From positions 18,431,701 through 18,495,700 of the forward strand of contig OZ010792.1 of assembly GCA_963932465.1 (NCBI GenBank): DNA of 64,000 nucleotides, given 5' to 3'. The position numbers were made by a program, and so were the translations under genes. Position 1 is the first letter of the stretch. The number at the start of each line of letters is the position of its first letter. Origin of the DNA: Maratus speciosus. Its lineage: Eukaryota > Arthropoda > Arachnida > Araneae > Salticidae. Shown piece by piece: positions 1 to 11,446 of this stretch. Under the pieces are notes generated by a model that saw nothing but the letters and a program-made list of their open reading frames with translations, was not told the DNA's origin and did no database searches.

Positions 1-84
1 AGTACACTGCGTTTATAAATGAGAGAGTGACAACGAATGTCATGCTCAGATTATAAGATTTGTCCTAAATATTGCAATTCCCAT

Positions 85-1170
85 CAGGGTCCGATTTAGG
101 ATATGTAAGGCCCTGAGGCAAGCATCATTCTGGGGAGCCCCCTTCTATCTATTTATAGAAATTGTTCCCGAATAAGTGTCTACTATTAAACATCATGTTA
201 ATATTGTATGTATGCATAAATTTTGTATCAGGCACAATTCGTATCTGTATACAACGTATCACAAAAGATGATCACAACTTTAAGTAGTAGGATAGCAATA
301 ATAGTAGGATAATAGTAGAAAAAATGATGGATTGGTTGACAGAAGTATTTCTTTGCAAACTTTTAATTTGCTTATGTTACATGTGTAAGAGAAAATGCTT
401 CCAACTAATCATCATAAATAGTTTTAACCCAGGATTACACGCGTCGGGTACGACATATCCAGGGTGATCACGGTTATTGAATTTTTAACCACTAATTTTC
501 GCTTCAAATTACTTTACTGCTGAGCTATGCCAACAATTGTATAAAATGGCGAATTTTGTTTGGATTTATTGATGGCAAAGAATAAATCGTACATATCTTG
601 GATATGCGCGAGCAATCACGGGTTAACTTGCCTAGTTACGAGGAAAAGGTCAATCAAGAATTTCTTTTGAAAACAGTAGCATAGCAAGTTCTTATAATAA
701 AATTTTAAACATTAGTTTTCTAATGATATATTTCGTTTTTTTGTTTTTTTGCATGGGTGGAGGCAGGCCTCGAAGCGGTCACTTTTTTAGCCACCACTAA
801 TATTATAGAATTATTTTTATGGCAGACAAATACAAGAACAGCAGTAGATAGCTTACCTCTAAGTGGGTTCTTGCGGCATTAAAAAGATAAAACTAAAAGG
901 AAAATTTTCATAAAAAATAGTGGTGGAAAACGTTTTGATTTAGTCTCTATAAAAAGAGACCACTCCGAGGTCTGGGTGGAGGGGGTACGGGAAGCATAGA
1001 GGGGAAGCACTCCCTTCCTAAAAGGGTTTGAAAATATATGAATTTTGATTACTTTTGACCAATTTTAACTATTTGGCGTCTTTTAATGTAAATCCTAATT
1101 ATTTTCATGCGGCCCCCTAAAAAGGGTTGCCTGGGACAGTTGCTCCGCATGCCCTTAGACAGACCTTGAT
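85..1170. repeat. Dispersed TIR repeat (family R1), copy 1
   Basis: Starts CAGGGTCCGATTTAGG and shares long stretches with 58465-59173 and 24264-24730: the 'aagcatcattctgggg' region, the TATCTATTTATAG stretch, and the 'gtagaaaaaatgatgg' stretch. The 3' part (GC-rich, 'cctaaaaagggttgcc') matches the end of the 58-kb copy. It is longer than that copy because of a 211-bp insertion at 764-974. No coding capacity is seen. By its start and the 8-bp duplication at the 58-kb copy it is probably a hAT-type non-autonomous element; the right boundary here is blurred. Confidence 0.6.
764..974. mobile_element. MITE with 8-bp target duplication, nested in R1
   Basis: 211-bp element beginning CAGGCCTCGAAGCGGTCAC and ending in the imperfect inverse (GAGACCACTCCGAGGTCTG). 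It is flanked on both sides by the identical octamer GGTGGAGG (756-763 and 975-982). TIRs starting CAG plus an 8-bp duplication are typical of hAT elements. The host repeat R1 continues on both sides, so this insertion is younger than R1. No ORF. Confidence 0.75.
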
Positions 1171-2133
1171 CCACATTCCAGAACTTCACAATACCTGCCT
1201 GGACAAGTTCAATTAGACTATTCTTAAACCTCTCTGTTATCCCTGTATAATTCAAAGAGTTTACAACTTAAAGGTAAAATTCATCTGCTAAATATTTTGT
1301 TATTTAAATCTTTTAATATTATTTAAATCATGGCTAAACAGGCACAGCATTGATTGTTACATAATCATAACTTTTAATTATAATGCTGGCTTAAAACTAC
1401 GCTCTTAAAAATACATGTCAAATCATAAAATAATTTAAAGAAATTTCTTTTAAACATAAATTAATCCCCACTAATGTTCCCTTCACTATATTTTTTAAGC
1501 CGAGGATTAATTGAATGTTGTTGAAAGTGTTTGTTGTCAATTGTTTAGACTTCAAAGGAAATAGGATTAAAAAAATGTGTTTTGGTAGATCAACGTAATC
1601 TTTTTTTTCTTTTAAAGTAGAGGAAAGTTGAGTAAACGTTATTATTAGCTGCTTTTTAAAGAGAGATTTTAATGTGAGATAATTAATTATATTAAATTGT
1701 GTACATACTTTGCACTTACCCTTGTATCATAATATCAGTTTTAAACGATAAGTTCATATTTTTATTATTAAACGATTATTTATAAAAAGCAAATAATCAG
1801 GTCTTATTCTCTTATCCCATTGTTGGGGGTAAAACTGCATGGATATGTTAATGTGGGAAGAACGTGCAACACCTGAACTCCATTGATGTAAAAAGGCACG
1901 AGCTAGTAAGAGAGGAGAGAATGTCATGATTAGAACAGTATTAGTAGAGTTGAAAAAAGCGTAGCTTAGGTGGCTGGCTAATATTTAATAAGATAATCTA
2001 TAAGAACTTTTTTATAATATTATCTCCGTAAATTGGGCATGAGGCCATTTTAAATTCTGTTAGCTTGTTCTTGAACCACATCCTTCGTACTTTCTTATAT
2101 ATTTGGTGTTTATTAAATGTTTATGTTCTTTTT
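1171..2133. other. AT-rich DNA, no gene seen
   Basis: No recognisable coding sequence, RNA gene or clear repeat. Short frames here have no family resemblance. Confidence 0.5.
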
Positions 2134-2690
2134 AGGTGCATTCGTAATTATATACAGTCGAACCCCGTTAATACGCGAATCAAGGGACCGATCAAAATTC
2201 GCGTATTAAACGGGTTCGCGTATTAACAAAAGTTCGAGAATTTTCGTCGAGTGGTCCATCTAATAACAATCTATACGGATAAAACACATTTTTTTGACAA
2301 TTTTTAGCGTTTTTAAGACACAAAATGACATTTTATTTGTTTTAATCATTATTTTCTTATTAAGCAGGAACGTTCGAAAGCTGGAAATTCAAATAAGGGT
2401 TATTATCTTAAGTAAAAAATCCTGTAAGTCTTTTTTAAATTTAGATTTATTATGTATGACATAAAACTGAACAAGACGAACACAAAAATTTCTGCTAACG
2501 ATGTTTTCTAAAACTTATGTTAACAAAATTAAAATCTTTGTTAGCTATACAGAACAAATAGAGAACAGTGTTGATAATAATAAATTAAAAGAAACTTAAA
2601 ATTTAATAAAGTCAATAATGACATAAAAAATAGCTGTCAATTTTGGCCTGTTTGACATGAGGTCGCGCCATCAGCATGATGTTTTCAGCC

Positions 2691-4172
2691 TTATTCAGGT
2701 GATGGTAAAGCTCGCTTCTTGAGGGCCCTTCGTCCAGTGATGAAGCATACTGTCTGAGGAAACTGAACACCTCCGTAACTTTGGAGAATGGGGGGTGGGG
2801 CCGGAAGCGCAGGTTCATCATCTTCTTCCTCCTTATCCGGTTTGTCATTTGCAGTTACATCGGCGATGATGTCATGCAGACTTCTAAGCTCGGAGGTAAC
2901 TACATCTTTGTCGATATTAATAAGCATGTCTAAGTCGACAAAACCTTCCCCTACAGTTCCTTGTGCGGCCAGCCAATCTTCTTCAACATCAGGGTGAGAG
3001 GTTGGCTCTGTGTAAATGATGCCCTCGCAACTTCCGAAACCCGCTTTGCGAAAACAATTTGAAATCGACGTTGGTGTGACACTATCCCATGCTGCGGAAA
3101 GCATGTGCATAGCGTCGAGGACTGTGATAGTACGACACTCGTAGCAAGAAGGGTTGCTGCCGTGCTCCATTTGGTGGAGATATCGTCGTACTACGCGAGT
3201 TTTGTAATGTACTTTGGCGCTGTTGATTATTCCCTGGTCCATTGGCTGAGTGACACTAGTCGAATTTGGAGGCAGAAATTCTACATGAACATTTTTCAGA
3301 TCTTCGATATCTTTTGGATGCGCAGGGCAGTTGTCCACAAGCAACAACACATGGCGCGATTCTTTTCCCATACTGCGGTTAAAAGTACGAAGCCATGTTG
3401 TAAAAATGTTGCCTGTCTTCCACGCTCTGCGCTGGCTTTCGTACAGGCAGGGGAGATTCTTGACATTTTTAAAGCATCGCGGGTTGCGGGATTTCCCTAT
3501 GACCAGCAGCTTTGATTTGTCAGATCCATCAGGGTTGACACCGAGCAGAACAGTAAGCCGCTCTTTGCTCAGTTTACCTCCATGGCATGTTTTTCCTTTC
3601 ATAGCCATTGTTTTGTTAGGTGTCAGTTTGTAAAACAACCCAAATTCGTCCACGTTGTAAATATCGCGGTTTGAGTAGTTTTTTACAAGCTGCGGAAGCA
3701 CATTAATTTTCAAACTGTGAACGTCTTCGCTGTTGACTGCAGCTGACTCACCACACATTTGCTTGAATTTTATTACGTATCGAGCTTTAAATCGATCCAG
3801 CCATCCGTTTGAGGCATTGAAATCTAGCAATCCCATTTTTCCTGCGACTTCAGAAGCTTTTTCTTGGATTAGCAAGCCGCTTATCAGGATATTCGTAGAG
3901 CGCGCTTAGACAAACCACTCGTGAATGGCTTTCTCCATGTTCTCAAACTTGGCGGTTATTATATTCTTGTTCTTTGTTCCTCCAACAACAGCTTGGTTAA
4001 TGATGGCATTCCTATTCTTTAACAAAGTTCTTAAAGTTGACTCCGGTATGCCTTTTTCTTTGGCGAACACAGACTTATTTGAGACAGCCTGGGCATCGTA
4101 CTGATTTATAATTTGTAACTTCTCAGTGATGGAGAGAGCCTTTCGTTTAATATATTTTGCTCCTTCCGCCAT
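2691..4172 (-). pseudogene. Tigger/pogo-family transposase, one internal stop
   Basis: Reads 4172 to 2691 as a single frame of about 490 codons, the normal size for this family. The N-terminal 88 residues form a CENP-B/psq-type helix-turn-helix (MAEGAKYIKRKALSITEKLQ...). One in-frame TAA at 3906-3908 follows KAIHEWFV. Downstream comes the second DNA-binding (Tc5/CENPB-type) segment, QEKASEVAGKMG...GWLDRFKARY, then the DDE_1 catalytic domain. In the 394-codon 3' part (which opens on a TTG) the acidic residues are visible: NVDEFG (D76), LLLVDNCPAHP (D181) and QPMDQGI (D213), i.e. 31 residues between the last two. No frameshift is apparent, so this is a young loss unless the stop is read through. 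In life the enzyme cuts and pastes the element at TA sites. Antisense frames over it are shadows. Confidence 0.9.
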
Positions 4173-4426
4173 GGTATGGACTAGATTATAAAAGCACAGG
4201 TGGATATTGTAGACTAGATAATAATACCGGGAGCTATAAGCGACCCTTTTCCTTTCTAAATATCACAGAACTGACGAAACAGCGAATGTAAAGACTCCAT
4301 GTGTAATCTGCGATTGCAGCGCTGGCGCGTCTATCGGTTCCACCATTTTCGTTAGGATGGGGGGGGGGGTTACATCGTTTCTCAATTGTGGGGGGGGGGG
4401 TAGCTTTATTTTTGATTATTTTAAAA

Positions 4427-4458
4427 CTAGCTTTGACCCGTCCCGGCTTTGCCCGGGA
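4427..4458 (-). other. Helitron-like 3' terminus (hairpin + CTAG)
   Basis: On the minus strand the sequence runs hairpin (CCCGGG-caaa-GCCGGGA), about 12 nt, then CTAG followed by T. This is the classic Helitron 3' architecture (hairpin, short spacer, CTRR, insertion before T). The 5' end of this element was not located; it lies inside the Tigger copy upstream of the transposase. Confidence 0.5.
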
Positions 4459-5405
4459 CCGTGATGAATGAGCCTTAAATGAACTTCAAATTTCTATGAT
4501 TTTATACCTTTAATTCGCTTTTGTCTAAATTTACATTTTTAAATGAAAAAAATCGCAAGAAAAATATTGAATTGAAGGTAAGTGTTATTTTGCGTAATTT
4601 AATTTTTGGAGTCTGTGCGTACCAAAAGCGAGCGAAACTGCGACAAAGCACTCAGGTTTTTACTGATTTCGTCGACATTTTCACACATTTTATTTTGTAA
4701 AAAAATATTTCTACCCGTCTGAACGTTTCAAAATTTTTGTAGGAGGTGTAAATCTGGTCTATTTAGATGCTTCGAAAAGATTGTGTTAAAATAAGGACGT
4801 TGACTAAAATAAGAAATTAAGAAATTTGCTTAAATTACTATTCGAAAATAGTGGTTAGTTCATGCTTCCACCGACAGAGAGCAAGCACAATATCTTCTAT
4901 ACAAACAGTACTCTACGAAACAGTAGTCAAAGGCCTTTTATAAACTATCAGAAAGTTTCAAGTCTATCGATTATTCGTTTTCTAATTTTAACAAATACGC
5001 ATTCAGTTTCTATTAAAAAAAAACTTTTATTTTTCTTTTTAAAAAACGATTTTGTTTATAAAACAAAAAGTTCTGAATCAATTTTTTGTAACTTAACATA
5101 TTCTTAATAAGCGTCCAAAGATAGGCCAGATGCATAAGTTTAAAATCTCTAAATGCTGTATTTTTAAAAGTTTGATTGAATTATGAATTTACATTAAAAT
5201 TTAACAATTTGGGTTTTATCCACTCTTTAATAAAATGAATACAGGTGTTTTTCAAAGCAGACATAATGTCTTTAACTTCTTGTAAACGCTAGCCTCGTCT
5301 CACAGCCAGTGAGATTTCAAGGAGAGCTTTTTGATTGGACAATCTTGTGCTAGCCTCAAATCGGGGTTCCAATCTACTCAAGCGTGTGGTTTTGAGAAAA
5401 TAAAT

Positions 5406-5406
<1 letters not shown>

Positions 5407-5446
<40 letters not shown>
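5407..5446. repeat. 40-base poly-T tract
   Basis: Uninterrupted T run inside the Tigger element, between its transposase and its right end. Its length in an assembly may be unreliable. Confidence 0.9.
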
Positions 5447-5451
<5 letters not shown>

Positions 5452-7775
5452 TGCCTTTCGATGAGTTTTAAAGTCTTTAACTGGGAGAGGTTGAAATTGA
5501 TATTTTTAGTAAAGCTATTGATGGTTGCATTAAATTTTGACAGAAAAAGGCATTCAGAATTTTAAAGAATTATTGTATAATATGCTTGGGAAAATACTCC
5601 GTCAAAAAACTCGTATGTTTATAACTAAGCTCATTCGCGTATTAAACATAGGTTTTCTTGCTGGGGACTGATACAATTTCGCGTATTAAACGGGTTCGCG
5701 TATTAAGAGGGGATAAATTGAAATTTTAAATATATAATTATTGCAGAATTTTGTCAAGTTATTTCAAATTTTACGAAAATCGGATGTATAGTTCAATTAC
5801 AGGGACAGTCAAAATTATTCAGTTACATTATGGCCAATGGGAAAAAATTGTTTCAAGTGAATTTTAATGATCTACACCAATTCCAAAATAATGAAATTGA
5901 TATGTATTTATAAAGTGCACTAAAATATACATTCTGTAGAATATACAGTGCAAAGAATGTTTATTATTCCTTTACAGGTCCATAAAAAAGAATTCTGTTA
6001 CATAATTGTATAGGGGGAACATTGTTTGCGGCGTATTTTAATAACGTTAATCTATTTCACATATAATGAAATTGATATATGTTACTGGTATTTACTACAA
6101 GTTACTTCCTGTATAATAGAAAGTGCATAATATTTACAGGAACACACAAAAGATTTCGGATACTATACTGTATCCGAAATACTGTATATTAGCTATGATT
6201 GCTGGAAGTGCATTTTTAGTTGTGATATGAGTTTTTAAGTTTAACTTAATTTTTTCATTCCTGTTGTATATACAAATGCTGTATATCATATACAGGGCTA
6301 CACAAAAGAAATCGTAAGGGTTACTGCGTATGGACGAAAATAGCTTAAAGGTGAATTTTAAATGAGTTATGCATCTTTACGCTAAACCATATTTCGTATG
6401 CAAAGATATGTTTGTAGAATATAGATAAAATGATATACAGGACCACGCAAAGAGATGCATGGCGGTCTATTGATGCTAATCTCTCGAAGTGTGATTTCAC
6501 TAGTTTTAAGCATGTATTAGCCTTAATTAAATATTCTCTAAACAGTGGCATGCATATAAAGATAGTAGGAAAAATGCAGGGCTGTACAAAAGTATTCAAG
6601 TATGCATCCATGTATTGGTATAAATTTTTGAAAGTCAAATTTCAACCTATTAAGCTTTTTTAATATTAATGTAAGTATAAGTAAGAGTAAAAAGTCTTAA
6701 TTACGTCCACTAATAATCATATCACAATATATATTCCAAACGGAAAAGTCAAATTATATATTAAAGTATTTATTTGCATAAAAGACGTTACTAAAAACAC
6801 ATTAAAAGTACATTAAAAACGTAAAATTTGTGACAAAACCCAAGAGATCACTGAAAAAGGAAAATGGCCGGATTTCATGAAATTTAAACTGACAAGGAAG
6901 GTCTCCATACGGGCATATTCAGAAAAATCTAAAAAAATTACAGAGTGTTCGTCTCATGTGGATATATATGTTTATAAATTTTTTTTGGCAGAACCCCGAT
7001 AGAACGTTCGTAAAAAAATAATGAAATTTTCGTTTATTTGGCGATTTATCATCGGTTGGCGATGAAATGAAATTTCGAAAAATACTTTTTCATGTCGAAT
7101 ACTCTTTAAGATAAAAATATTTCATATTGAATTTGTTTAAATAAATTTAACTTAAATAACTGTAGTTTTGTCAGTTTTAGTTTGATTTAGCTATAGTTTT
7201 GTCATATATGTATTTATGATGAAAGTTAAATATCAAATTTTATGAATTAAAATAAAATTAAAATTGTTTCAATATCTCAAAATTAAGTCCAATTGAGCGC
7301 TGTCGGTTCAATTTTGTTGCTATGGAAACGATGAATTCCTTGGTTTGAAATGAATAACTGCTAAATGAATCTTGCCTTTATTTTGGAATACGCTTAAATA
7401 TATGAAAGTATTTTTTACAGATGAAATTGTTTTTAAAGTAATAAAATTAAGTAACAAGCAACATAAATATGTAATATGAAAAAATGTATTTATTAAACTC
7501 TCTCATTCTTTATGTTTAAATTCATTAAATACTTTTTACACGCATTCTAAAAATCAATTAACAAACAATTTTCAGATGCATTAAAATTGTTTGCTTTTGG
7601 CGAGGAAAAGTACTGCTCGCCAAATCGAGTGACGCTTTCGTCTTTTCGCGCCAAATACTTGGAAGTATTTTATTTTTTTACAGACTTTCTACTGTAATTC
7701 CGCCGCTAAATTTGGCTGATCCTTTATTACATGCATAAGTAGTTTAATTGGTAATTTTTTTCAAAATATTCTTAG

Positions 7776-9450
7776 TTGTCCAGTATGGAGACCTTCCTTG
7801 TGAGATTAAACACATTGGCTGTCATACCTAGATTAGTGGGTAAAATGGAAGATCATAAACAGGACTGTTCTCTTCGCCCGATTGTGACAAAATGCCAAGG
7901 TCCTGCCTATTTCTTAGAAAAAGCGTACGTTCCCCTACAAAATAGTTGTTGCCTCCTTCCGTATTTACAGTGGACTCTACTACAGATTTCATTGAGAAAA
8001 TCAAGAAGATCAAAATCTCTGAAGACTGCATTTTAGCAAGTTTGGACATTGTTTCCCTTTATCCATCCATAGATACAATAGAAGTTACCAAGAACATACA
8101 CTGAAAAAAAAAAAACGGACTAAAATAGGGAAATACTACTGGCAATCTAGACGCCAGTACTATTTCCGTATTTTAACAGAACTTTTTCATGGTAAATTAC
8201 AGAGTTTTTCGTTAAATAAAAAAAAAAACGGAAATTTTCTGTTATTTACCTGGAAAAAGTTCCGTTAAAATACGGAAATACTATTGGCATCTAGATTGCC
8301 TGTAGTATTTCCGTATTTTAGTCCGTTTTTTTTTTTTTTTTTTTTTTTTTTTTTGTTTTGTTTTGTTTTGTTTTTACAGTGTAGATCGTTTTATTTATGC
8401 TGCAGAAACCTTTGATCCGCCCATGAAGAACACTTTAAAGAAAGGTTTGAACTTAATTACTTCAAGTAACTTTTATTTTTGATAATGTTATTTATGCACA
8501 ATCGTGTGATGATCCGATGGGGTCTCCAGAATCTTGCCTTCTGGCGGAATTTTAATTACGCCCTCTCGAATCTAAAATTTTCAGCACTTTTGAAGGTAGT
8601 TTCTTTAGTATGGTTACGTTATGTAGACGATATTTTTATTGTTTGGCGAGGTAATATAGATGAGTTAATGATTTTAATACACCAATTAAATGAACTTGAC
8701 AATAATATTAAATTTACTTTAGAACTAGAAACAGGGTGAAGATTACCTTTTTTTGCTGTTGAGTTACAGAGAAAGGGGAGTGAGTTGATTCGTTCAGTTT
8801 ACCGAAAACCTATCGCTGATTTAAACGTTATACCTTTCGATGCTTGCACCCCAATATTTTATAAATTATCCATCTTCAGGCTCCAAATTAATCGTGCTTT
8901 CAGGTTTTCTTCCTACATAATTCTGTGAGATGAATTAGAGAAAATTAAACGTATTGCTATTAATAATGGATATCAGGTAAAGTTAATTAGCAAATTAATT
9001 CAGAGCTTCTTTGTTAAAATGTACACGGATACTTCTAAAAATAAAGCTGTTAATGAAGTTAATATGAAAAGAGTTTTGGCTGCTTATTTCCCGGGTTTCT
9101 TTGAGTATATAAAAAAATCCTTTAAAAGATTTTGGTTTATGTTTGATCGCGAAGCCTTCTCCGAAATTAAAGATACATTTAAACACTAAAATTGATCCTA
9201 TTAATAGGGATCACCTCTCAGGAGTTTATACGAATCCATTTATTAGGGAGGGAGGAATCAGAAATCATTATATAGGTATGACCCAACGTAAAATCAACAT
9301 CAGATGTAAAGAACATATGGCAGATATAAAATATAACACAGGTAATACTGCTTTATCCCTGTTGAATAAGTAGAGAGCATTAGCATACTTTTTAACGAGA
9401 GTAGATAAATCTACAGGTCTAATTTTTATTAACAATTATTTATAAGCGAG
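7776..9450 (+). pseudogene. Penelope-like polyprotein: reverse transcriptase + GIY-YIG endonuclease, decayed
   Basis: Pieces in successive frames give the order expected for Penelope elements. RT start: CSLRPIVTKCQGPAYFLEKA (7776 frame). After a frameshift near 7960 comes SEDCILASLDIVSLYPSID. The frame is then broken by the MITE at 8099-8381 and resumes with DRFIYAAETFDPPMK. The catalytic box is YVDDIFIVW (YVDD codons 8620-8631), then IKFTLELE, a stop at 8737-8739, and LPFFAVELQRKGSELI with SVYRKPIAD. Next come RTF-type linker sequence and the GIY-YIG nuclease GVYTNPF...HYIGMTQRKINIRCKEH (YIG codons 9269-9277). Stops and frame changes make it non-functional. An intact relative would prime reverse transcription at nicks made by its own nuclease. 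Confidence 0.85.
8099..8381. mobile_element. Foldback MITE inserted in the Penelope RT
   Basis: 283-bp element starting CACTGAAAA and ending TTTTTACAGTG, flanked by TA on each side (8097-8098, 8382-8383). The two halves are inverse copies ('cggactaaaata...' versus '...tattttagtccg'), and each half is itself palindromic around TCTAGA. A T tract (from 8325) followed by TTTTG repeats makes the right end. Removing it with one TA restores the Penelope reading across the site, which fixes the insertion point. TA target and CACTG ends suggest Tc1/mariner-type mobilisation. Confidence 0.8.
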
Positions 9451-9807
9451 TCCATTGAAATTTATTTAAGAAGTTCAGGGGTTTGTAACGATGCGTTATC
9501 TTTTCGCATCCCGAATATATGGATTGAGTGGTTGGACAACTTGTGGAGACACGACATAGAGGGAACACGTGCGATAGCGAAAATATAGGGGTCCTTTATA
9601 TGTTTACTTGTTTGTATTCGATGATTTTTTTTCCATTTTTCATATGCATTGTATTTGTAATTTCTGTTATACATTCTGATGACGACTCAGTGAAGGAGTT
9701 GAAACATGTCAATATAGATTTTTAATATACTTTTAATGTGTTGTTAGTAACGTCTTTTAAGTAAATAAATATTTTAATGTATGGTTTGACTTTTCCGTTT
9801 GAATATA

Positions 9808-11446
9808 CAGGGTGTCCAGCGAATAAGACCCTGATTTCAAAATTAAATATCTCAAAAACAAAGATCAATAGAATTATGCGGTAAACGGTTTGTTTATTAG
9901 CTAAGCTGTAAAAATGTTGTACAGAAGTTTCAAAAATTAGTTGTAAAAAACCGTTAATAGATGGCGCTGTAATCGCAATGCCTATAAATTGTGTTTTGAA
10001 GTCGAGAGCCATAGCGTCTCAATACTAGATGGCTTCCTATGGAAGAACGAAAATTGGGAAAGACCGCTTTTTCGTTGGGTTGATGTGCAGAAGTGGATGC
10101 ATCTGGTAACAGAATTATTGCCTCAGCTTCAATTTTAGAGAATTTCAATTAATAGAATTTTCAATAAAAAGTTTAGAAATCTTTATATAAGAACTTAAAA
10201 AATATTTTATTTGGGTAATGTGCAGAAGCGGAGCCATGTGTTGACAGAATTGAGATTTGTTTCAAATTTTGTTATAAGCTATTCGGTCTGGTTACCAATA
10301 TCTCTGTGGTATGTATTTTCTCTCCTAATTGGTAGCTAGTGGAATCGAATCCTAGTAGAGGAGGATTTGAAAAAAAAAATGGAAATCTTTACTTTTTAAC
10401 ATTTATTTAAACTGTGAAAAAGGTTTGAATAAAAAAATCCAAAGTTTCTGGTTTTAAAATTTAATTAAATTAAAAGAAACCCCTTTTTTAAAAATCACTG
10501 AGCATTTATAATAATGATTCATAAATCATTTTTTTTTAATTGTAGAGTATAGTTTGAATGAAAAAATACAAAGTTTCTATTTTTAAGATTTTAATTAAGT
10601 TAAAAAATAATTTTAATTTAAAAAACGTTTTCATTTTTTTTTATTATTGAGCACATATATATGGTGCAGCTTCTAGAGATAGGATGCGAAGTGTTCGAAA
10701 GGAATGCAGCATCCAAAATACTTTTGCTTTGACGTCGATGATATGACTTATCATCAATTTTTTTAAAAAAAGAAGTAATTTAATGCATAATTTCTGTCTC
10801 TAAAACTTTGTTTACAAAGAAAAGAAATATATGTGTTGTGCTAAAACCAAAGTATTATGCCGTGATTTAAAAATAAATTAAAAATGAAAAATTACTTTTT
10901 TATTTATAATAATTTAGGTATAAATAATAATACCAAAATATTATGACGTGATTTAAAAATATAAAAAATAAATAAAAAGTACAAAATTATTTTTCTAAAT
11001 ATATGCATTTTGATTTAAATAATTATATGGCATTAAAGATTGAATTTAATAAAATATTTTAAAAATTCTTATAATAATTTCCAAACTTTTTATTGAAAAT
11101 TCTATTAATTGAAATTTTTTAAAATTAAAGCTGATGCAATAATTCTGTGACCAGATGTCTCCACTTCTACACATCAACCCAACGAAAAAGCGGTCTTTCC
11201 CAATTTTCGTTTTTACATAGGGAGCCACCTAGGAATGAGACGCCATTGCTCTGGACTTCGAAGCAGTTTACAAGTATTGCGATTACAGCGTCATCTGTTA
11301 ACTGTTTTTATAACTAAATTTTGAAACTTCTGGATAACATTTTTACAGCTTAGCTAATAAACAAACCGTTTACCGCTTAATTCTATTGATCTTTATTTTT
11401 GAGATATTTAATTTTGAAATCAGGGTCTTATTCGCTGGACACCCTG
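9808..11446. mobile_element. 1.64-kb DNA element with ~400-bp TIRs (CAGGGTGTCCAG ends)
   Basis: Left end CAGGGTGTCCAGCGAATAAG is answered by the inverse ending at 11446. The similarity continues inward for about 400 bp: the 'gaaaaagcggtctttccc' and 'aacaaaccgtttaccg' stretches appear in both arms in opposite orientation. TATA lies outside each end, consistent with a TA target. Small frames at 9722-10148 and 11046-11228 are antisense/sense shadows of the arms, not genes. The core (about 10200-11030) is AT-rich without a transposase, so it is non-autonomous. It splits the right terminal copy of the Penelope element. Confidence 0.85.

Larger units (their letters stand above)
2155..5708 (-). mobile_element. 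Tigger/pogo-type DNA transposon
   Basis: The element begins CAGTCGAACCCCGTTAATAC directly after TATA in the interrupted repeat; Tigger elements target TA. It carries a Tigger transposase on the minus strand (2691-4172). The left end is nearly self-complementary: CGAACCCCGTTAATACGCGA is answered about 25 bp later by TTCGCGTATTAAACGGGTTCG. The right end (5635-5708) has three copies of the TTCGCGTATTAA motif but not the exact inverse of the left terminus, so the right end looks eroded or rearranged. A 40-base T tract (5407-5446) and a Helitron-like end (4427) lie inside. Confidence 0.75.

Noticed and set aside
2788..3633. Plus-strand frames of 69, 136 and 100 codons
   Set aside because: They lie antisense to the Tigger transposase and have no sense of their own.
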